Assembly: GCA_025435555.1 (NCBI GenBank)
Contig: JAIWWG010000120.1
Coordinates: forward strand, 20,063-84,062
Origin: Chytriomyces cf. hyalinus JEL632
Lineage: Eukaryota > Chytridiomycota > Chytridiomycetes > Chytridiales > Chytriomycetaceae
Direction of reading: 5' to 3'
Length of the DNA stretch: 64,000 bases
This document shows, piece by piece, positions 21,155-33,652 of this stretch (positions within the stretch are counted from its first letter, which is position 1; the number at the start of each line of letters is the position of its first letter). Position numbers and translations under genes: made by a program. The notes under the pieces are model-generated. The model made no database searches and was not told where the DNA came from. It was given only the letters and a program-made list of their open reading frames with translations.

Positions 21155-22066
21155 ATGGAGCCATCTTCGCCAGAATTCTTTAGCCAGCGTATCATCCTGC
21201 TCAGCTTGCTGTCTGTGGGGCTTGTTTGTGTTGTTGCGGTAGTAGTCGCCCTCACTCGTCAAGTTGTGTGGGTTGAGCAGTCCAGCTCGTCAACTGCGCA
21301 AGAAGAGCGGCGCCGAGTCCTGTCTCCCTTCAACACGCAACTGATGACCATGTGTGTATCACTAGTGGGTACATACGTGTGCTTCATGTCTCAGATTGCC
21401 TTCTCACACAATCCGTGGGTAATGACGGCGTTACTGGATTTTCTGACGGGAACGTTTGAAATTTCGTACGTGTGGTACTCTTGGACACGTGCTTCAACGA
21501 TTATCGGACGAGTTCATCCACGCACGGCGAAAGCTGTTGATAGCTTTGTCCGGTTTGCGCCGCTGTTTTTGTACGCGCAGGTGGTCCCGGCCGTGTTTGA
21601 CGCGCTGTGCTCGCTGTTTGAGGATTGGACGCCCTTGATCCAAACTGGAACACTTGTTGAACAAACGCTGTCGAGCTTTGCCTCGGTATGTGTATTTGTG
21701 TTTGACGTGGCGCTGTTGTCTGGATTCTCGAAACACATTCGCCAAATGTACCGAGACATGGAGGAAGTCGGTGTGCCAAAGACGGACCATTTTATTATTA
21801 TTGTGCATCACGGCGTGGTGTCTTCGGCGCTGTGGATTGCGGTGATTTTCATTTACGCCGCGACCATGTTTCTTCCGCAGCATTCGTTCGAGTACGACGT
21901 TGTGACGGTGCTGATCTACTTCCTGTCCACGGCCAACGTGTTTGTCTTGTTCCGCATGAAGGTGTCGGTGCACCAGAACTCTGTCAGGGAAAGCAGCTCT
22001 ATGATGTCTGCCGCGTACACGGGACACAGCAAGAAACAGACCTTCAACTCTGTGGACAACAATTAG
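21155..22066 (+). CDS. Orphan multi-pass (about seven-TM) membrane protein
   Basis: Single-exon frame of 303 residues. Hydrophobic segments are near residues 12-34, 63-83, 88-106, 128-150, 170-190, 220-242 and 248-268, so about seven passes, with an extracellular-type N-terminus. Loops are short. The C-terminal tail is polar and Ser-rich (SVRESSSMMSAAYTGHSKK). I see no rhodopsin DRY or NPxxY motif and no carrier repeat. It could be a lineage-specific GPCR-like or sensor protein; function unknown. It ends with TAG. Confidence 0.75.
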   Translation: MEPSSPEFFSQRIILLSLLSVGLVCVVAVVVALTRQVVWVEQSSSSTAQEERRRVLSPFNTQLMTMCVSLVGTYVCFMSQIAFSHNPWVMTALLDFLTGTFEISYVWYSWTRASTIIGRVHPRTAKAVDSFVRFAPLFLYAQVVPAVFDALCSLFEDWTPLIQTGTLVEQTLSSFASVCVFVFDVALLSGFSKHIRQMYRDMEEVGVPKTDHFIIIVHHGVVSSALWIAVIFIYAATMFLPQHSFEYDVVTVLIYFLSTANVFVLFRMKVSVHQNSVRESSSMMSAAYTGHSKKQTFNSVDNN

Positions 22067-22110
22067 GCTCCTACACTTTCCAGCAAATATTTATTTAAAT
22101 AAAGATAAAA

Positions 22111-23373
22111 ATGCTTGCCACTTCAGAAAAGAGCGACAAAGAACTCAGCTTCAAACTCGCGATTATTCATTCTCCGTCGCTGGGTGCACCCGAAGACTCA
22201 CAGCTGGAACTCGTTACGCTGCCGCACCCTCGAACTGGTCTTTGCCCTGCTTCTGCTTTGGCACATTTGGCCTCATGTCTGAAAACGCACTCCACCTTCG
22301 CATTCAGATGAGCCCGTCCTGTTTGCGCTTTCTCCAACGGCCGTGATGCAAGTTACAAGGCACGGTGGTGGTATAGGGAATCCGATGGGTGCGTGTATGT
22401 GTACTTTCTTGCTTGGCAATGGTCTCATGGTCCATGTTTTGATGTATGCAGAGAACCGATCTGGATTCATTGGAAACACTGTCCAGCAAGGTGTCCACTT
22501 TTGATCCAGTGTTGCGAAAATGCTTTATGTCGAGCTGCAATGAACTCACACCCCTCACTCACTAGACGCGTCATTCCTCGCATTCACACCGTTTGACCCC
22601 ATCTACCTCCTCCTCCCATGCTTTGATCAATCGAATCAAAAGGCCCAAGAACTGGAAACGCTGCTTTACTCGGAGCAAGTTCCGCAGCTTTCGCAACTCG
22701 GAACCATTTCTGGCATTCAGTCGAAACTAGAATCCATCTGCGACGTAGACAGTTGAGCATGCCCTTCGTTTCACCATGGCAGCTGCCTGATCTGAGTCTC
22801 ATCTGTGTTGTCACAGCATCGATTCCAGGAATGCAGTTTTATAAACTGAATCAGGAGAAAACAACGGCCTGGCTGCTCAAGAAGGCGCAAACGTTACTGG
22901 ACAATTTCGAATCTTTTGGTCTGTTGAAAGGAAATGAGCAGTGGAAATCGAGTCTCTCTGAGTCAGAACTACGAGGTGAGGGGCTGGTTGCGTGACTTTG
23001 AAAAGTTGCGAAAACCTCAATCTCTTCCTCTATCAAAACAGACTACAAACAGCAATCCGTATTTAAAATAATTGCCGACGTTCTTTCTCCGAAACGACAA
23101 GAACAGCTGAAAACTGCGATGGGGTACACTCACACCTTTTTTTTCTTTCTCCTTCTTCTGACTTGCGCATCAAAAAACAGGTTGAGGGCAGACTCGTCAG
23201 CAAACTCGGACCTATCAAAGGCAGTGTATGCAGATCCTCGCGTGGCACCGCCTGCGCCTGTAGTTCAGAAAAAGGACTTAAAGAAGGCTGCGTCCAAATC
23301 GAAACCAGCTGCCAAGAAGCCCGTTTCGACAAAAGGAATGACGCCGCTGACGTCCTTCTTTTCGAAAAAGTAG
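22111..23373 (+). CDS. RNH202: Ribonuclease H2 subunit B
   Basis: Non-catalytic subunit of RNase H2, which removes ribonucleotides and RNA primers from nuclear DNA. Seven exons: 22111-22237, 22308-22388, 22452-22490, 22566-22751, 22817-22975, 23042-23123, 23181-23373; 288 residues. Family signatures are FLAFTPFDPIYLLLP (human counterpart FATPVDPLFLLL), a YKLNQEKTTAWLLKKAQTLL helix, and a Lys/Pro-rich tail ending in a PCNA-interaction-type box, KGMTPLTSFFSKK, that resembles the human C-terminus. The 39-base exon 3 encodes ENRSGFIGNTVQQ and is needed to keep frame. No frame longer than 84 codons covers the gene, so annotation without splicing would miss it. Confidence 0.9.
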
Positions 23374-23519
23374 CACGCATTCTTGTTGTTGTTGTGGGGG
23401 GGATGTATTGGGCATGAAGGACACTGAAAAATACAAAAGGAATTGTCACCGTTTTTCCACACAAAAAAAAACAAAATTTAAAAAAAAGTGAATTTTACAA
23501 ACAAACACAACACACAAAA

Positions 23520-26500
23520 ATGCTGTCCTCCAAACCAAAAGCAAAACCAAAACCACCAGCAGCAACTACTGCATTCAGCTCGCAAACACAAGCGCCAGTG
23601 AACCCGGCAGAGTCTCACCGCCCCGTCAAACAAGGCTGGATGCTCAAAAAAGCCGGTCGCGGCGTGTTTGCCCAATGGAAACTCAAGTACATGATCCTTG
23701 CTACACCCGCTTCATTCACCGCGTCGCTGTCAACAGTTCTTTTAGTGTATGACCAATGCGATCAGTCAAAGCCGCCAAAGTACGAAATCAACTTGTCTGA
23801 AGCGGACATTGATGTGCCCGGCATGTCTGCGAATGGATCTGGATCCTCAACTGCTGCCGCAAGGGCGTTGAAAGCAAATGTGGCGTGTGCTGCTGGTGCT
23901 GCTGGGTTTGGGAAGAAGGGGTTTTGTCCGTTTGTTGTGTATGCGCGACAAAGAAAGGTTTGAGCGCAGTGTTTTTATTTAAAATCACGTCTTCTGACAA
24001 CCTCGATATTTTATTTTATTTGTTATAGTTTCATTTTGCAGCTCAAACAAAGAGCGACAGCGATGACTGGTTTGCAGTGTTGGAACCGTTCATGAAGTCA
24101 AAACTCACGCCTGGTAAAGACCCAAAACTGAGTCCTGCTAAAAACGCCATTCAGAATCAAGGACCAGCGGCGGGAAATATTGTCCGCTCTAAAAGCAGAA
24201 ACACAATTCACAGCGCACATATGGAGGCTGGCAGATACCTGAGGGACGAGGACGCCATCTCTGTCGTGTCGAGTGAGGGGTCGCTTTATATGGACAGTGG
24301 GGAAGACGGCAGGAGTTCAACGTCGTCAAGCTTTGAAACTTTGGTAACGCGAGGGTCGTCATGTATCCTTTTTTTGGTGGAACCATCTGAGTTGTTTCGT
24401 TATTAGTCGTTTTGCTCGGAACCCGTGCTCACTCCGCATGAACTTCTGCACATTGGAAACATGATTGTTCCATCAATGAGCAGGTGATTTTTGTTCACAG
24501 CGGGGTGTCCTCTGATACTGAGCGCTTTTGTTTTTCAGGGATGACATCAATCGCCGAAGAAAAGGTAAAATTCAAACTATATCAATCCCCCTTTTCCCAA
24601 CCAACATTTCCATCCTTCCAGCTCCAATGCATATGCAACTGGAACGGACCAACTCTACATACCAGCTCTCGCAGCAAGGTAAACCAATATCCACGCGCTT
24701 CTCAAACGCTTAGTATTTTTACACACACAAAGCTGAAAAATGGAATGAGCGATACCAACGCATTCTCAGTCTCCGTCCCGCCAATCCAGACGCCGCATTG
24801 CAAAAAGGTTATTTTTGTTCCCCGTCACACACATATACTGAGGTTGGTACCCTCCTCCTCAGATCTTCAGCTCCTCGAGATTATCGGCGCGTTTGAAGAA
24901 GCAGCCGTGCAACACGCCATGAAAATGGTGGATGAACACCATCTTCAAGGACCTCGCCAGGCTGGCACTGAAAACACGTTTTCACCCAGCGAGACACATA
25001 GCGCACCTGGGGCCATGTTTGTGGATGGAATGATTCTTCATTTCGCGTGCGATTATGATGGTTTGTTGTTTGCCGTTTATTTGTTGTACTTCTCCGCTCA
25101 CAAATCCTCACTCTTTCGTGTTCTTATAGTGGCACAATCGGAAGACGTTGAAAGCGCAATCAGCCGCACTTCCAGTGAACTAAGAAGCATTGATGTGTTT
25201 AACCGAGCCGCGCATGACGCCGGTGTGACCATGAACACGGCTCTCATGGCTCTGATTGACTACAAAGGATTCAGAGTTGTTGCATACGCCGACATGGGGA
25301 TTGATGAACGCGTAAGAACAGGATTTTGCTTTTTTCCAAAACAAGCATATATGCTAACAACCACCCTTGTCGCATTCCTCCCCTCAGACAACCCCGCTTT
25401 ACGACCTTCGAAGCCATCCTTTAAAGTGCGATGAACAAATCTCTGCTAAACTGGCTCTTGTCGGCAAAGAAATCAACCTCAAAATGCATGGCGTTCAAAT
25501 TGGCGGGGACAGACGCGTCAATGTTCCTCTGAGTGCCAGTATTCAAGTTGAGATTTCACTTCCAAAAAGATTTAAATTTTGTTGTTGTCATTGACACCAG
25601 TGTCAAAAAACAAAGGTATACAACGACCCCGAACTGAAAAGAAACTACGCCGTGAACTTGTTTGAACTCCTCCCCATGGACTACCACCCGCAAACTACAA
25701 GCAGCGCAGCATCAAGCCCATCCAGAGGCCCACCAAACCACTCTATGCAACCAACTCCATTCACCGCAGCAAATTCTGCCGCCCTAACATCTTCCTCCTC
25801 AGGAATCTCCAACGCTCCATCAAAATCCCGTCGCCTGCGTCCAGAGTTTTTAAAAATCTATTCAGCCGCCTTAGGAAGCGATGCATTCACGAGTTCAAGC
25901 GGTTGTGGTCGAAAAGAGCGAGAATTGAACGACACGGAAGTTTCCCGTGCCAGCAGGTACTTGGAAGAAACGTGGATTCCTCAGGTGGTGAAACAGTTGG
26001 ATGAGCTTGAAGTTCGGCCGTTGGAGGGGACGTTGATTGCGGCTGAGATGCATCGGTTGGGTGTGAATGTGCGGTACTTGGGTGAGAGAATATGGCGATT
26101 CCAAATTATCTTTTCTTTTGGCTGATGGTGTTTTCCCGGTGCATAGGTGCTGTTGCCAAAGAATCTCGAATTCCGTACATTAGAGACATGGTCTGTATCG
26201 AAATGGCAGCGAGAGCTTTCAAAAATCTCTTTCACGCGCGTCTGAGAGGGTTGATGGTTCACTTCAGATCTGTGGGGGCCACTCAAGTTGAAGAGGAAAC
26301 CAAAAAGTTTACCGCAAGCATGTTTAGCACAATGCTGGGTAACTCCGAGTCTTCGTTAAAGGTATGCATAGAAAATGAAAACATTGAAGGGGGAACACTA
26401 CTCACGCAATTCCACTTGTGAACGCAGTTTTTTGACGAAAAGTTGAAGCCAGAGATTCAGTTCAAATTTGAATACGAAATGGAAGAGAAGCTGTTTACAC

Positions 26501-28494
26501 ATTTACACAAACCCGCTCTTTTCAGTGCTATGCAGTTCCACGTGAGTGTTACCTCTACTTTTATTGACGGAAATAAGTCAATGAACTAACAGTACTTTTT
26601 CTCTCGTTGTTCCTTCCTCCATTTGTTGTATTCAGTGCGGTATCCAGTTTGAAGAATCGACCGACTACAACTTCAACTCACACGCGCCGTGTCCTCGCTC
26701 CCGCCTCGTTTCTTTCATCCCGAAAAGAAAGCACATTACCGGGCTCGCGCATTTGCTCAGATGCAGTATATCAGGCACAGGTCCAAACTCCAAAGGTGCA
26801 AACATGCCCACAATCACTCAAAACGATGATGAACGTTTAGCGTACTCTTTGACCCGCCATTTTCGAAGGTGTGTACCCCGATTGAAATACACCAGTCTAC
26901 ATGTACTGATTACCTTCCATTACACAGCTTGGGTCCAAAATCAAAGCTCCAAAGAAGCGACGCCTCGAGCACAGCACTCGCAAACGCAGCAGCACATTAC
27001 AATGCCACATCCCGCTACGAAGAAGCAAAACGGTACGCTCTGGCATCCCTCAACGCTGCCGAAAACAAAAGCACAGGTTCCTCAGCCGTGGTTGCTCGTG
27101 CGCAAGTTATTGAAGCCATGGGGAATATGGTCAATTCGCCCGCAGACATGAACCAGTTGCTTCAAGTGTATCGGATGGGAGTTACTGCTGTCAAATGGAC
27201 GTGGGGATTGGATCATCCAATGGGGATGGCATTACATGATAGAGTCAGTGCTGCGTATTTGCGGCTCAAATTGTATGAAGAAGCGCTAGAATTCCACACA
27301 AAGAGTTTGGAGATTGCGCTTGGTGAGCTCGGTAGGGGACACGGGGTGACAGCGGGATACCTGGCCAAGGTTTGCTTCTTCCAGTGCTTTTTAAAAGACG
27401 GGATTTTCTAACACAATGGACAGGCCGGGATTTTGCATCTTCTGTTGAATCAAACAGACAATGCAATTAAAAGCTTGACATCAGCTCTTCAAATTTATAC
27501 CACGCTTTCGAGCCCTGCTTCGTTCATTGCCCAAGTCCATGCGCATCTCGCAGACGCATTCGACGCCCGCGGTGACAGCGACACCGCCATTGCCCATGCG
27601 CAAAGGGTAACGTATTTGACTTGTCCCCCAATTCTCCAAACTTCCAAACTCTCACTCCCCACACACACACAATAAACATAGTCGCGCAAAATCTGGGAAA
27701 AGATCCGCGGCCAAATGGACCCCCGCAGCGTCGCTAGCAACATGCAAACAGCAAACCTCCTTCTAAAACCTTACACAGACTACAAGGGAGTCTTGACACC
27801 CGCAATCCGAACTGCATACCGTGAAGCCATCACGTGCTTTGAGAAAGTGTTTCGGCATCTGAAAAACTCGGCTTCCTCTTCCAACGGCGGCGGTAGCAGT
27901 GCAAGTGGATCTTCTGGACCCGTTAGAAGCAGTGGGAGCAGTGTTTATAGCAGCAGCCGCTTGAGCACCGTGTCGAGCATGGACAGTTTCACGTCATCCA
28001 GACATACAGAGGCAACAAGCACCGGTTCGAGCACTTTTGGATGCGTGACTACCGCTCCTATGGTGGGCCCAGCTGTTGTTCCGCCGTTCGCACCGCTGCC
28101 GCCGTTGCACAAGAGTTTGCTGCATAAACTCACCAAACGCATCGTGACATTGAAACTCGCGCTCGTAGAGTCCCCTCGGCACAAGGAAGTCGTCCGCACG
28201 CTTCGTCAAGGGGCCGGATCCAACACAGATGAGATCGGGGAATGCGATGAAAGCGAGTCGTCATTGTCATCGTCGGTGATTCCGCTAAAGTTCCGTGGCA
28301 GCGAGTTTTTGGTCGCGAAAACGTTTGATCCGGTGATTGCGAGAGAAGTTGTGATCAAGATGGCGGCAGTGAGTCCCAGCATTTACTTGGACGGAGTGCT
28401 GGCCAGGATCGATGATGAGGATGCGAGTGCGCTGGATGAACTGGCCATTGCAATTCAGCTGGCTGAGAGTGAAACTGTTGGGTTGGCAGCGTGA
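23520..28494 (+). CDS. PH-CLU-TPR protein (CLU1/TIF31-related)
   Basis: Sixteen exons: 23520-23957, 24029-24343, 24407-24483, 24539-24564, 24622-24678, 24733-24807, 24863-25060, 25130-25311, 25388-25546, 25601-26081, 26147-26361, 26428-26541, 26636-26868, 26928-27369, 27424-27606, 27682-28494. Total 4008 bases, 1335 residues. A PH domain lies near residues 35-165 (VKQGWMLKKAGRGVFAQWKL; ends FHFAAQTKSDSDDWF). A CLU-like core follows: WNERYQRILSL, ALIDYKGFRVVAYAD, LNVRYLG-type MHRLGVNVRYLGAVAKES, YIRDMVCIEMAARAFKNLF. TPR repeats follow (LYEEALEFHTKSLEIALGE; AHLADAFDARGDSDTAIAHA), then a Ser-rich tail. CLU proteins bind mRNAs for mitochondrial proteins and keep mitochondria dispersed; an N-terminal PH domain is not usual in CLU1, so this may be a distinct paralogue. 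Confidence 0.82.
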
Positions 28495-28584
28495 CGAAAG
28501 CGGGGGTTGTTTCCGTTGTGTTTGGAAAATAAAGAACTTGTGCGAGCGCGCGCCCCTGTTCAAAGTGGCCAATTCTTTTTGAAC

Positions 28585-30972
28585 ATGAAGCCGTTGGCAG
28601 CAGCACTGTGCATTCTGGCTTCGGCTACGTGGGCCCAGAAGGTCAAATTCATTCCCACGCAGCCATCTGCGGGCCAAGTCCAGACGCCGTTTCTTATCGA
28701 GAGGACGGCCACCGGCCAATGCATCAGCTTAGGCCTGACCGACCCAGTCTTTACCGTTTGTAACACGCTGGATACAGCAATGCTGTTTGCACTTCAACCG
28801 GCCACTGCGGCCAACGGTGTCGATGTTTGCCTGTTCCAATCACCGACCATTTGCTTGAAGCAGCGGCTAAGACCAGACGGAAATATCGGGAATGGAGACA
28901 CATGCTTGGCTGGAGTCGCTGGGAGTAGCAGGGTTGTTTTGCAAGCTTGCAACGATTCCGGCGTGTTTGATTTCCATCTTCTCACGTCGTTCATGCCAGC
29001 GGCATGCGGGAGGCCTGCCCCAATTCCAACGGATGCTCCCAACAAAATGCTGCCAACCATCTACACACAGGTAATGCTGTCCCCGCGCTTTTCTTTTCTT
29101 TCATCTCAACTTGTGAGCTTTTTTGTTGTTTACAGGGGTTCCTTGGCGGAAACGCACATCTCGTCTTCAGCTTCGACCCCCAAACCGCCATCTACGGGCA
29201 AATGATATCATTCGCTCCCGAACCCATGTCAAAAACCACAGTTCAACGGCTTCTCCCAGTCCCAACTGCATGCGTGCCAACCATTGTTGGGTGGGGATCC
29301 ACGTACCAGTCCTCCTCCGTCACATCCATCCTGACATCCACCGTCACAACAATCAGCGGAACTCGGCAAACTCTGACTTATAACCAGCCGGTGCTGACTG
29401 CAGTCGGGAACCCGGTTTCTGGATGCTTCTTTTCGGCAACAATTGCTCAAACCGCGTCGTGTTTCTCAACTACACTTACTACTTCAACTAACGTCGCGGG
29501 TGCGACAGAGACGTTTGTGCATGCGTATGGAGCTGCCGATATTCAAGTGAGTCACCCTTGCCCCCTTGTTTGAGAGATGCGCCGTGAGAATAACTCGCGC
29601 CTCTCAATGTAGGCTAAAGCCCTGGGATCGCCGAGTCAGTCGGGCCAACTCTACCCCTTCACGCTACTCTATCCTTACAAGGCATCGTCAATCACGATCC
29701 CAACAGACCCCTTCAGCGCCACGTTTAGTATCCTTTCTCAAAATATTCAAATGACCGACTCCTCAAGTGGAACTCTGTTCTTTATCGTCACAGGTAAAAA
29801 AAAACATTCCTGGAGAACCTCGCATCCCTCACCCTCACACCATAAACTCTCCACCCAAAAAAAAAAAAGGGGGGTTATCAAATCGCGCATACATGGTATC
29901 AGACATGACCGCAACAGACAACTTGAACGGCGGAGTATTCACCGGCACTCAAGACCCTACAACTCCTTCCAACTTTGAATTTAGCACACCGCTCACATGC
30001 GGGAACTCCTTCTCCGTTACAATCACGGCCCAAATCTGCGAAAGCAATGGCAACACACCCATCCCAACTTGTCTCCAACAACGCACATCCATCCCTTTCA
30101 CTTCCCACACATTTCAAGTCAGTATCAACACGCGGCAACCGTCTTCATCGTCCGAGAGAAACTGCGCCGTCACATTAAGCATCGAATCCTCCTTCGATGT
30201 CACAGCCACACTTATAGACATTGCCGACACCCTTACTTCCAACAACACCTCCCTCTCCAACACGGATCTATGGCAAATCAACCTCCAAAGTGCACACCTG
30301 CGTAAATCTGCCATCTACCTCGACGTCGTAAGCGTCCTTATCCACACAATCGGCAAACCACTCGTCAAGGTGCGTCTCTCAGCAGACTGCTTCTCCAAAG
30401 TAGCAACAGGGTTCGGCACAAACGTGTTTACATTCCCCGCAGTTTTATTGGATCCAAGTGTATCAAGCTACAGCAGCCCGCCAAATGAAACCGCCGCCTG
30501 GCACGGCGCGTATGACCCCAATTTCCCCGCTACACAACAAAGCTGTACTGAGGGTGGGTTCTTGTTGGACAAGAATGAACGGTATCAGTTCCTGTTCACG
30601 CTTCAATTCAATAGCACTGTGCCTCCCGGTGCTCCCGTCAGGAGACGCCAAAACTCGGATGATATGACATCACAGGCGGCCTTGCCGCAGATGCAATCGG
30701 CGGGAGCTGGGTTGTTGTTTGAGTATAACCCACAGCAAGGGAAAGGTGCAAATGGTAATTCAAACGGGAGTGTTGCAGCGCAAGGTTTATGGACCCCTGC
30801 AGTTATAGCAGGAGTCGTTGCTGGCGGAGTGGCTTTGGTAGCGTTTATAGCAGCTGCGCTTATTATATATCGCCATAGGAGGCAGAAGGAGGAACAAACA
30901 GCCGCATCATCGGAAGCTCGTACCAACTCTACTACGTCTCTATTTGCGGATCCTTTGTTGGCTGCCAAGTGA
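28585..30972 (+). CDS. Type I single-pass membrane protein with large extracellular domain
   Basis: Four exons: 28585-29070, 29136-29546, 29613-29794, 29903-30972. A signal peptide (MKPLAAALCILASATWAQ) opens the protein. The lumenal part is about 600 residues, rich in Thr/Ser and Asn with scattered Cys; its first 150 residues alternate Cys and hydrophobic strands in a way that faintly recalls a beta-trefoil. A single membrane helix near the end (AVIAGVVAGGVALVAFIAAALIIY) is followed by a short basic then Ser/Thr-rich tail. I recognise no domain with confidence. It is likely a plasma-membrane or wall-facing surface protein. Confidence 0.8.
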
Positions 30973-31250
30973 TTTTCTGTTTATTTTGTTTATTTTTTTA
31001 TATGTGACTGCCCCTTTGGGCACTAGTACCATGCATCATTAAACACGGGTTCAGCGTTATTTGTTCAGGCCCCCGAGATGATGGATCTTCCACAGGATCA
31101 GAGAAACTCACAGGCAAATTGGCACTTTAATATTACAAAAACCCACACAACCGATACGCTTCACGCAGACCGCAGAAAAAAGAAAAGCATAAAAACACGC
31201 TGATAAGAACCAAAACACAAAGTGACAGGAAGTAACCATTCGCCTCACTC

Positions 31251-33093
31251 TCAATGGTCCAGAATTCGCAGATTTCCAGAAACAACCTTATCGTCAAGAA
31301 TCGCTCCAGACGGGATATCAATCCGACTTCCATGGTTTGCTACAATAATCACAGTTCCCCTCAACACAACATCCGATCCAAACGTTACATCTCCAGTCAC
31401 AGTCAAATGATCCAGCTCAAGAATGTGCGGTGGGCTCTTGAACCGGCTCGAATAATGTCCCACCTTTTTGAAGTGGTCTCCCAGCTTGACAAGGGGTACG
31501 GTTCCAAATAACCGTTTGTTGTTCATGCTGAGGACACCGTGATGCAGACTGTATAGGTCCGAGGTGATGAGAAACAGGTCCGATGTGCTCTTGACGGGTA
31601 GGAAACGGGATCGCGGGACATTGATTCCAATCGCGTTTTGAAAGTGTTTGATGGCGGCTCCAACTGCAGTTTCGAGTTGAATCACCTTCTCACCACCTTC
31701 AGTAGTTTTAATGTTTTCAATAATTTCCATGTTGAAGGCACTGTCCGTGACGAGACGCTTGATAGCCTTGAGCGAGACCCACAAGTTATTTGTGTTGAAA
31801 ATTTTGAACTTTTTGATGGACTTGAATTCTTCAATGTACTCTGAGGGGACTTGAGCAATTTCTAGCAGACGGACTTGACCGTCATAGTCAATCAGAGTTC
31901 CTCCCTTAATGTCAGCTTTCGTCTTGTCCGTCACTTCCATAATGAATTCAGACCCGGACGAAGCCATATGGTCCAGAATTGTAGTGTCCACGGTTGCACC
32001 CAAGTTGTCCACGTTGGAAATGAAAAGGTACTCCTTGCCATCCGCAATGAGCTGGTCCAAAAGTCCAGAGTTGTTTAAACTCTCAAACAAGTCTCCGTGG
32101 CCGGGAGGGTACCAGTTGGGGCCATTGTCCGCATAGCTCGGGGCTGTAGGAAGAAGGCTTTCCTTGCCAACGCGCGGGTAGCGGGACTGGTTAAAAGTCA
32201 AGATTTGGAGCGCATGCGACGAGTATTTCTGAATGATATTGGTGGTGTCCACATCCGTGTTGAAAGAGTTCATGAGGATCAGGGGCACATTGACTTGGTT
32301 TGTGCTGTTGAGGTATTCCACTTGGCGGACAGTGAGATCGAGGAAGGTCATTCCATCGCGCACTTCGATTGCACTGGGGAATGCAAACGATCAGCATATT
32401 AAACGCAGATGAATGCAGTTTCTCACCTCTTCGGTCCAACACAGCCCATTGTGGTTCCGAGACCTCCGTTCAGCTTCAAGACGGCAAGTTTCGACAAGTT
32501 GTTGACGTTGGACGCATTCGCCACAGGCGTGTTCAGGTTTTTGTAGTACAGAATCTGCTCCTCCTTGGGCGACTTGATTTTAGACCAGTTGCTGTGTTTG
32601 GAAAAAATAAATTGAGTACAACACGTGTCGACACGCGAACCACCTCAACGCCACCAAAAAAACAAAACCACCACCAACAACAACCATCAATTCGCAAAAC
32701 AAAAAAAGCGGGTGTCCAAACTCACATCTTTTGCCCTTTCGCTTTCTCGGCCAAATACCTCGCAAACAAGTCAAAGAACGAGTCCATTTCTTTCGCAAAG
32801 TGGTCCCGCTCGGGTCCCTCGGGCACGGCGGCAACCATGTTCCCGAGCTCGTTGCGCATTCCCTTTGCAGCCAGACCGAACGTGGTTCCTTTAAAGTCCT
32901 GGGGGGGAAAGTTTGGGTGGGGAAGGGTAAGAGAAAAGCGTGCGTTTTCGAGACGTGCGCCTTAAAACATTATGTATACCAGTAGGGAGAAGGAGCGGTC
33001 GTGGTTGACTGAGATGTGCTGCGATTGATCGATGCTCTCGCTGCTCGCCATCATTTTGTTGTTGTTGGTCGTCGTTGCAAATGTTGCCGCCAT
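31251..33093 (-). CDS. UGP1: UTP-glucose-1-phosphate uridylyltransferase (UGPase)
   Basis: Makes UDP-glucose from UTP and glucose-1-phosphate, feeding glucan, glycogen and trehalose synthesis. Four exons on the minus strand: 32980-33093, 32726-32898, 32427-32591, 31251-32373; 524 residues. Exon 3 carries the nucleotide-binding loop [13 protein letters not shown]. Exon 4 carries the substrate-site residues in [14 protein letters not shown] and [13 protein letters not shown], and ends in the left-handed beta-helix repeats ([24 protein letters not shown]). Exon 1 encodes a Ser/Asn-rich regulatory-type leader. All joins keep frame (for example AT|C AAC TGG giving [14 protein letters not shown]). 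Confidence 0.96.
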
Positions 33094-33652
33094 TCTGTTT
33101 TTTTTATACACTTTTTTTTTGTATTTATTATTAATATTTAGAGATTATAAATATTCCTATCACTGAATCAGGAAGACTCACGCCAGCACATCGTGGCCAC
33201 GCGTGTTTGTTGTGTATACAGTTGGGCGTGTGCTGGAATGTTGCAGAATATTCCAGAAAGATCCACCAACTGCTGCTCACGCCGCGAGTCTGAGGCCCAG
33301 GTTTGCGCTCGTTATCATTCAGCGGAAACCCTCGTTTTCCACCAACAAAACTAAGCGCCAGATTAACGGCTTCCGATACCGTGGCTTGTGGTGAATGCCG
33401 TCTTTTGATAGCGTGGTATCACTCGGAGATACCGTCATGGTAGTCGTTGTTATTAGTGCCGTTGCTTGTAGCTGGTGGTGTCGGCAATGTCATTTGGTAT
33501 CGTGAGTCTCATTGGTAGCCGCACTTGCGTTAAGTACCAACAGCTCATGTCGCCCATACAAATTGACTTTCAAAAAGGAGCAACGCATTTTTTATAACAG
33601 ACCATGTACGTAATAATATAGAAAACACAACCTTGAACCAAACAAAAGCATG
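33094..33652. other. Intergenic region upstream of UGP1
   Basis: No gene seen. The first 70 bases are AT-rich (poly-T near 33110, TTATTATTAATATTTAG) and likely hold the UGP1 promoter. The rest has only frames shorter than about 65 codons. Confidence 0.45.

Noticed and set aside
21494-22027. 177-codon minus-strand frame rich in Arg and His
   Set aside because: It is antisense to the seven-helix protein; hydrophobic codons on one strand give such basic composition on the other.
32369-32965. 198-codon plus-strand frame
   Set aside because: It spans exons and introns of UGP1 on the other strand and contains no recognisable domain.
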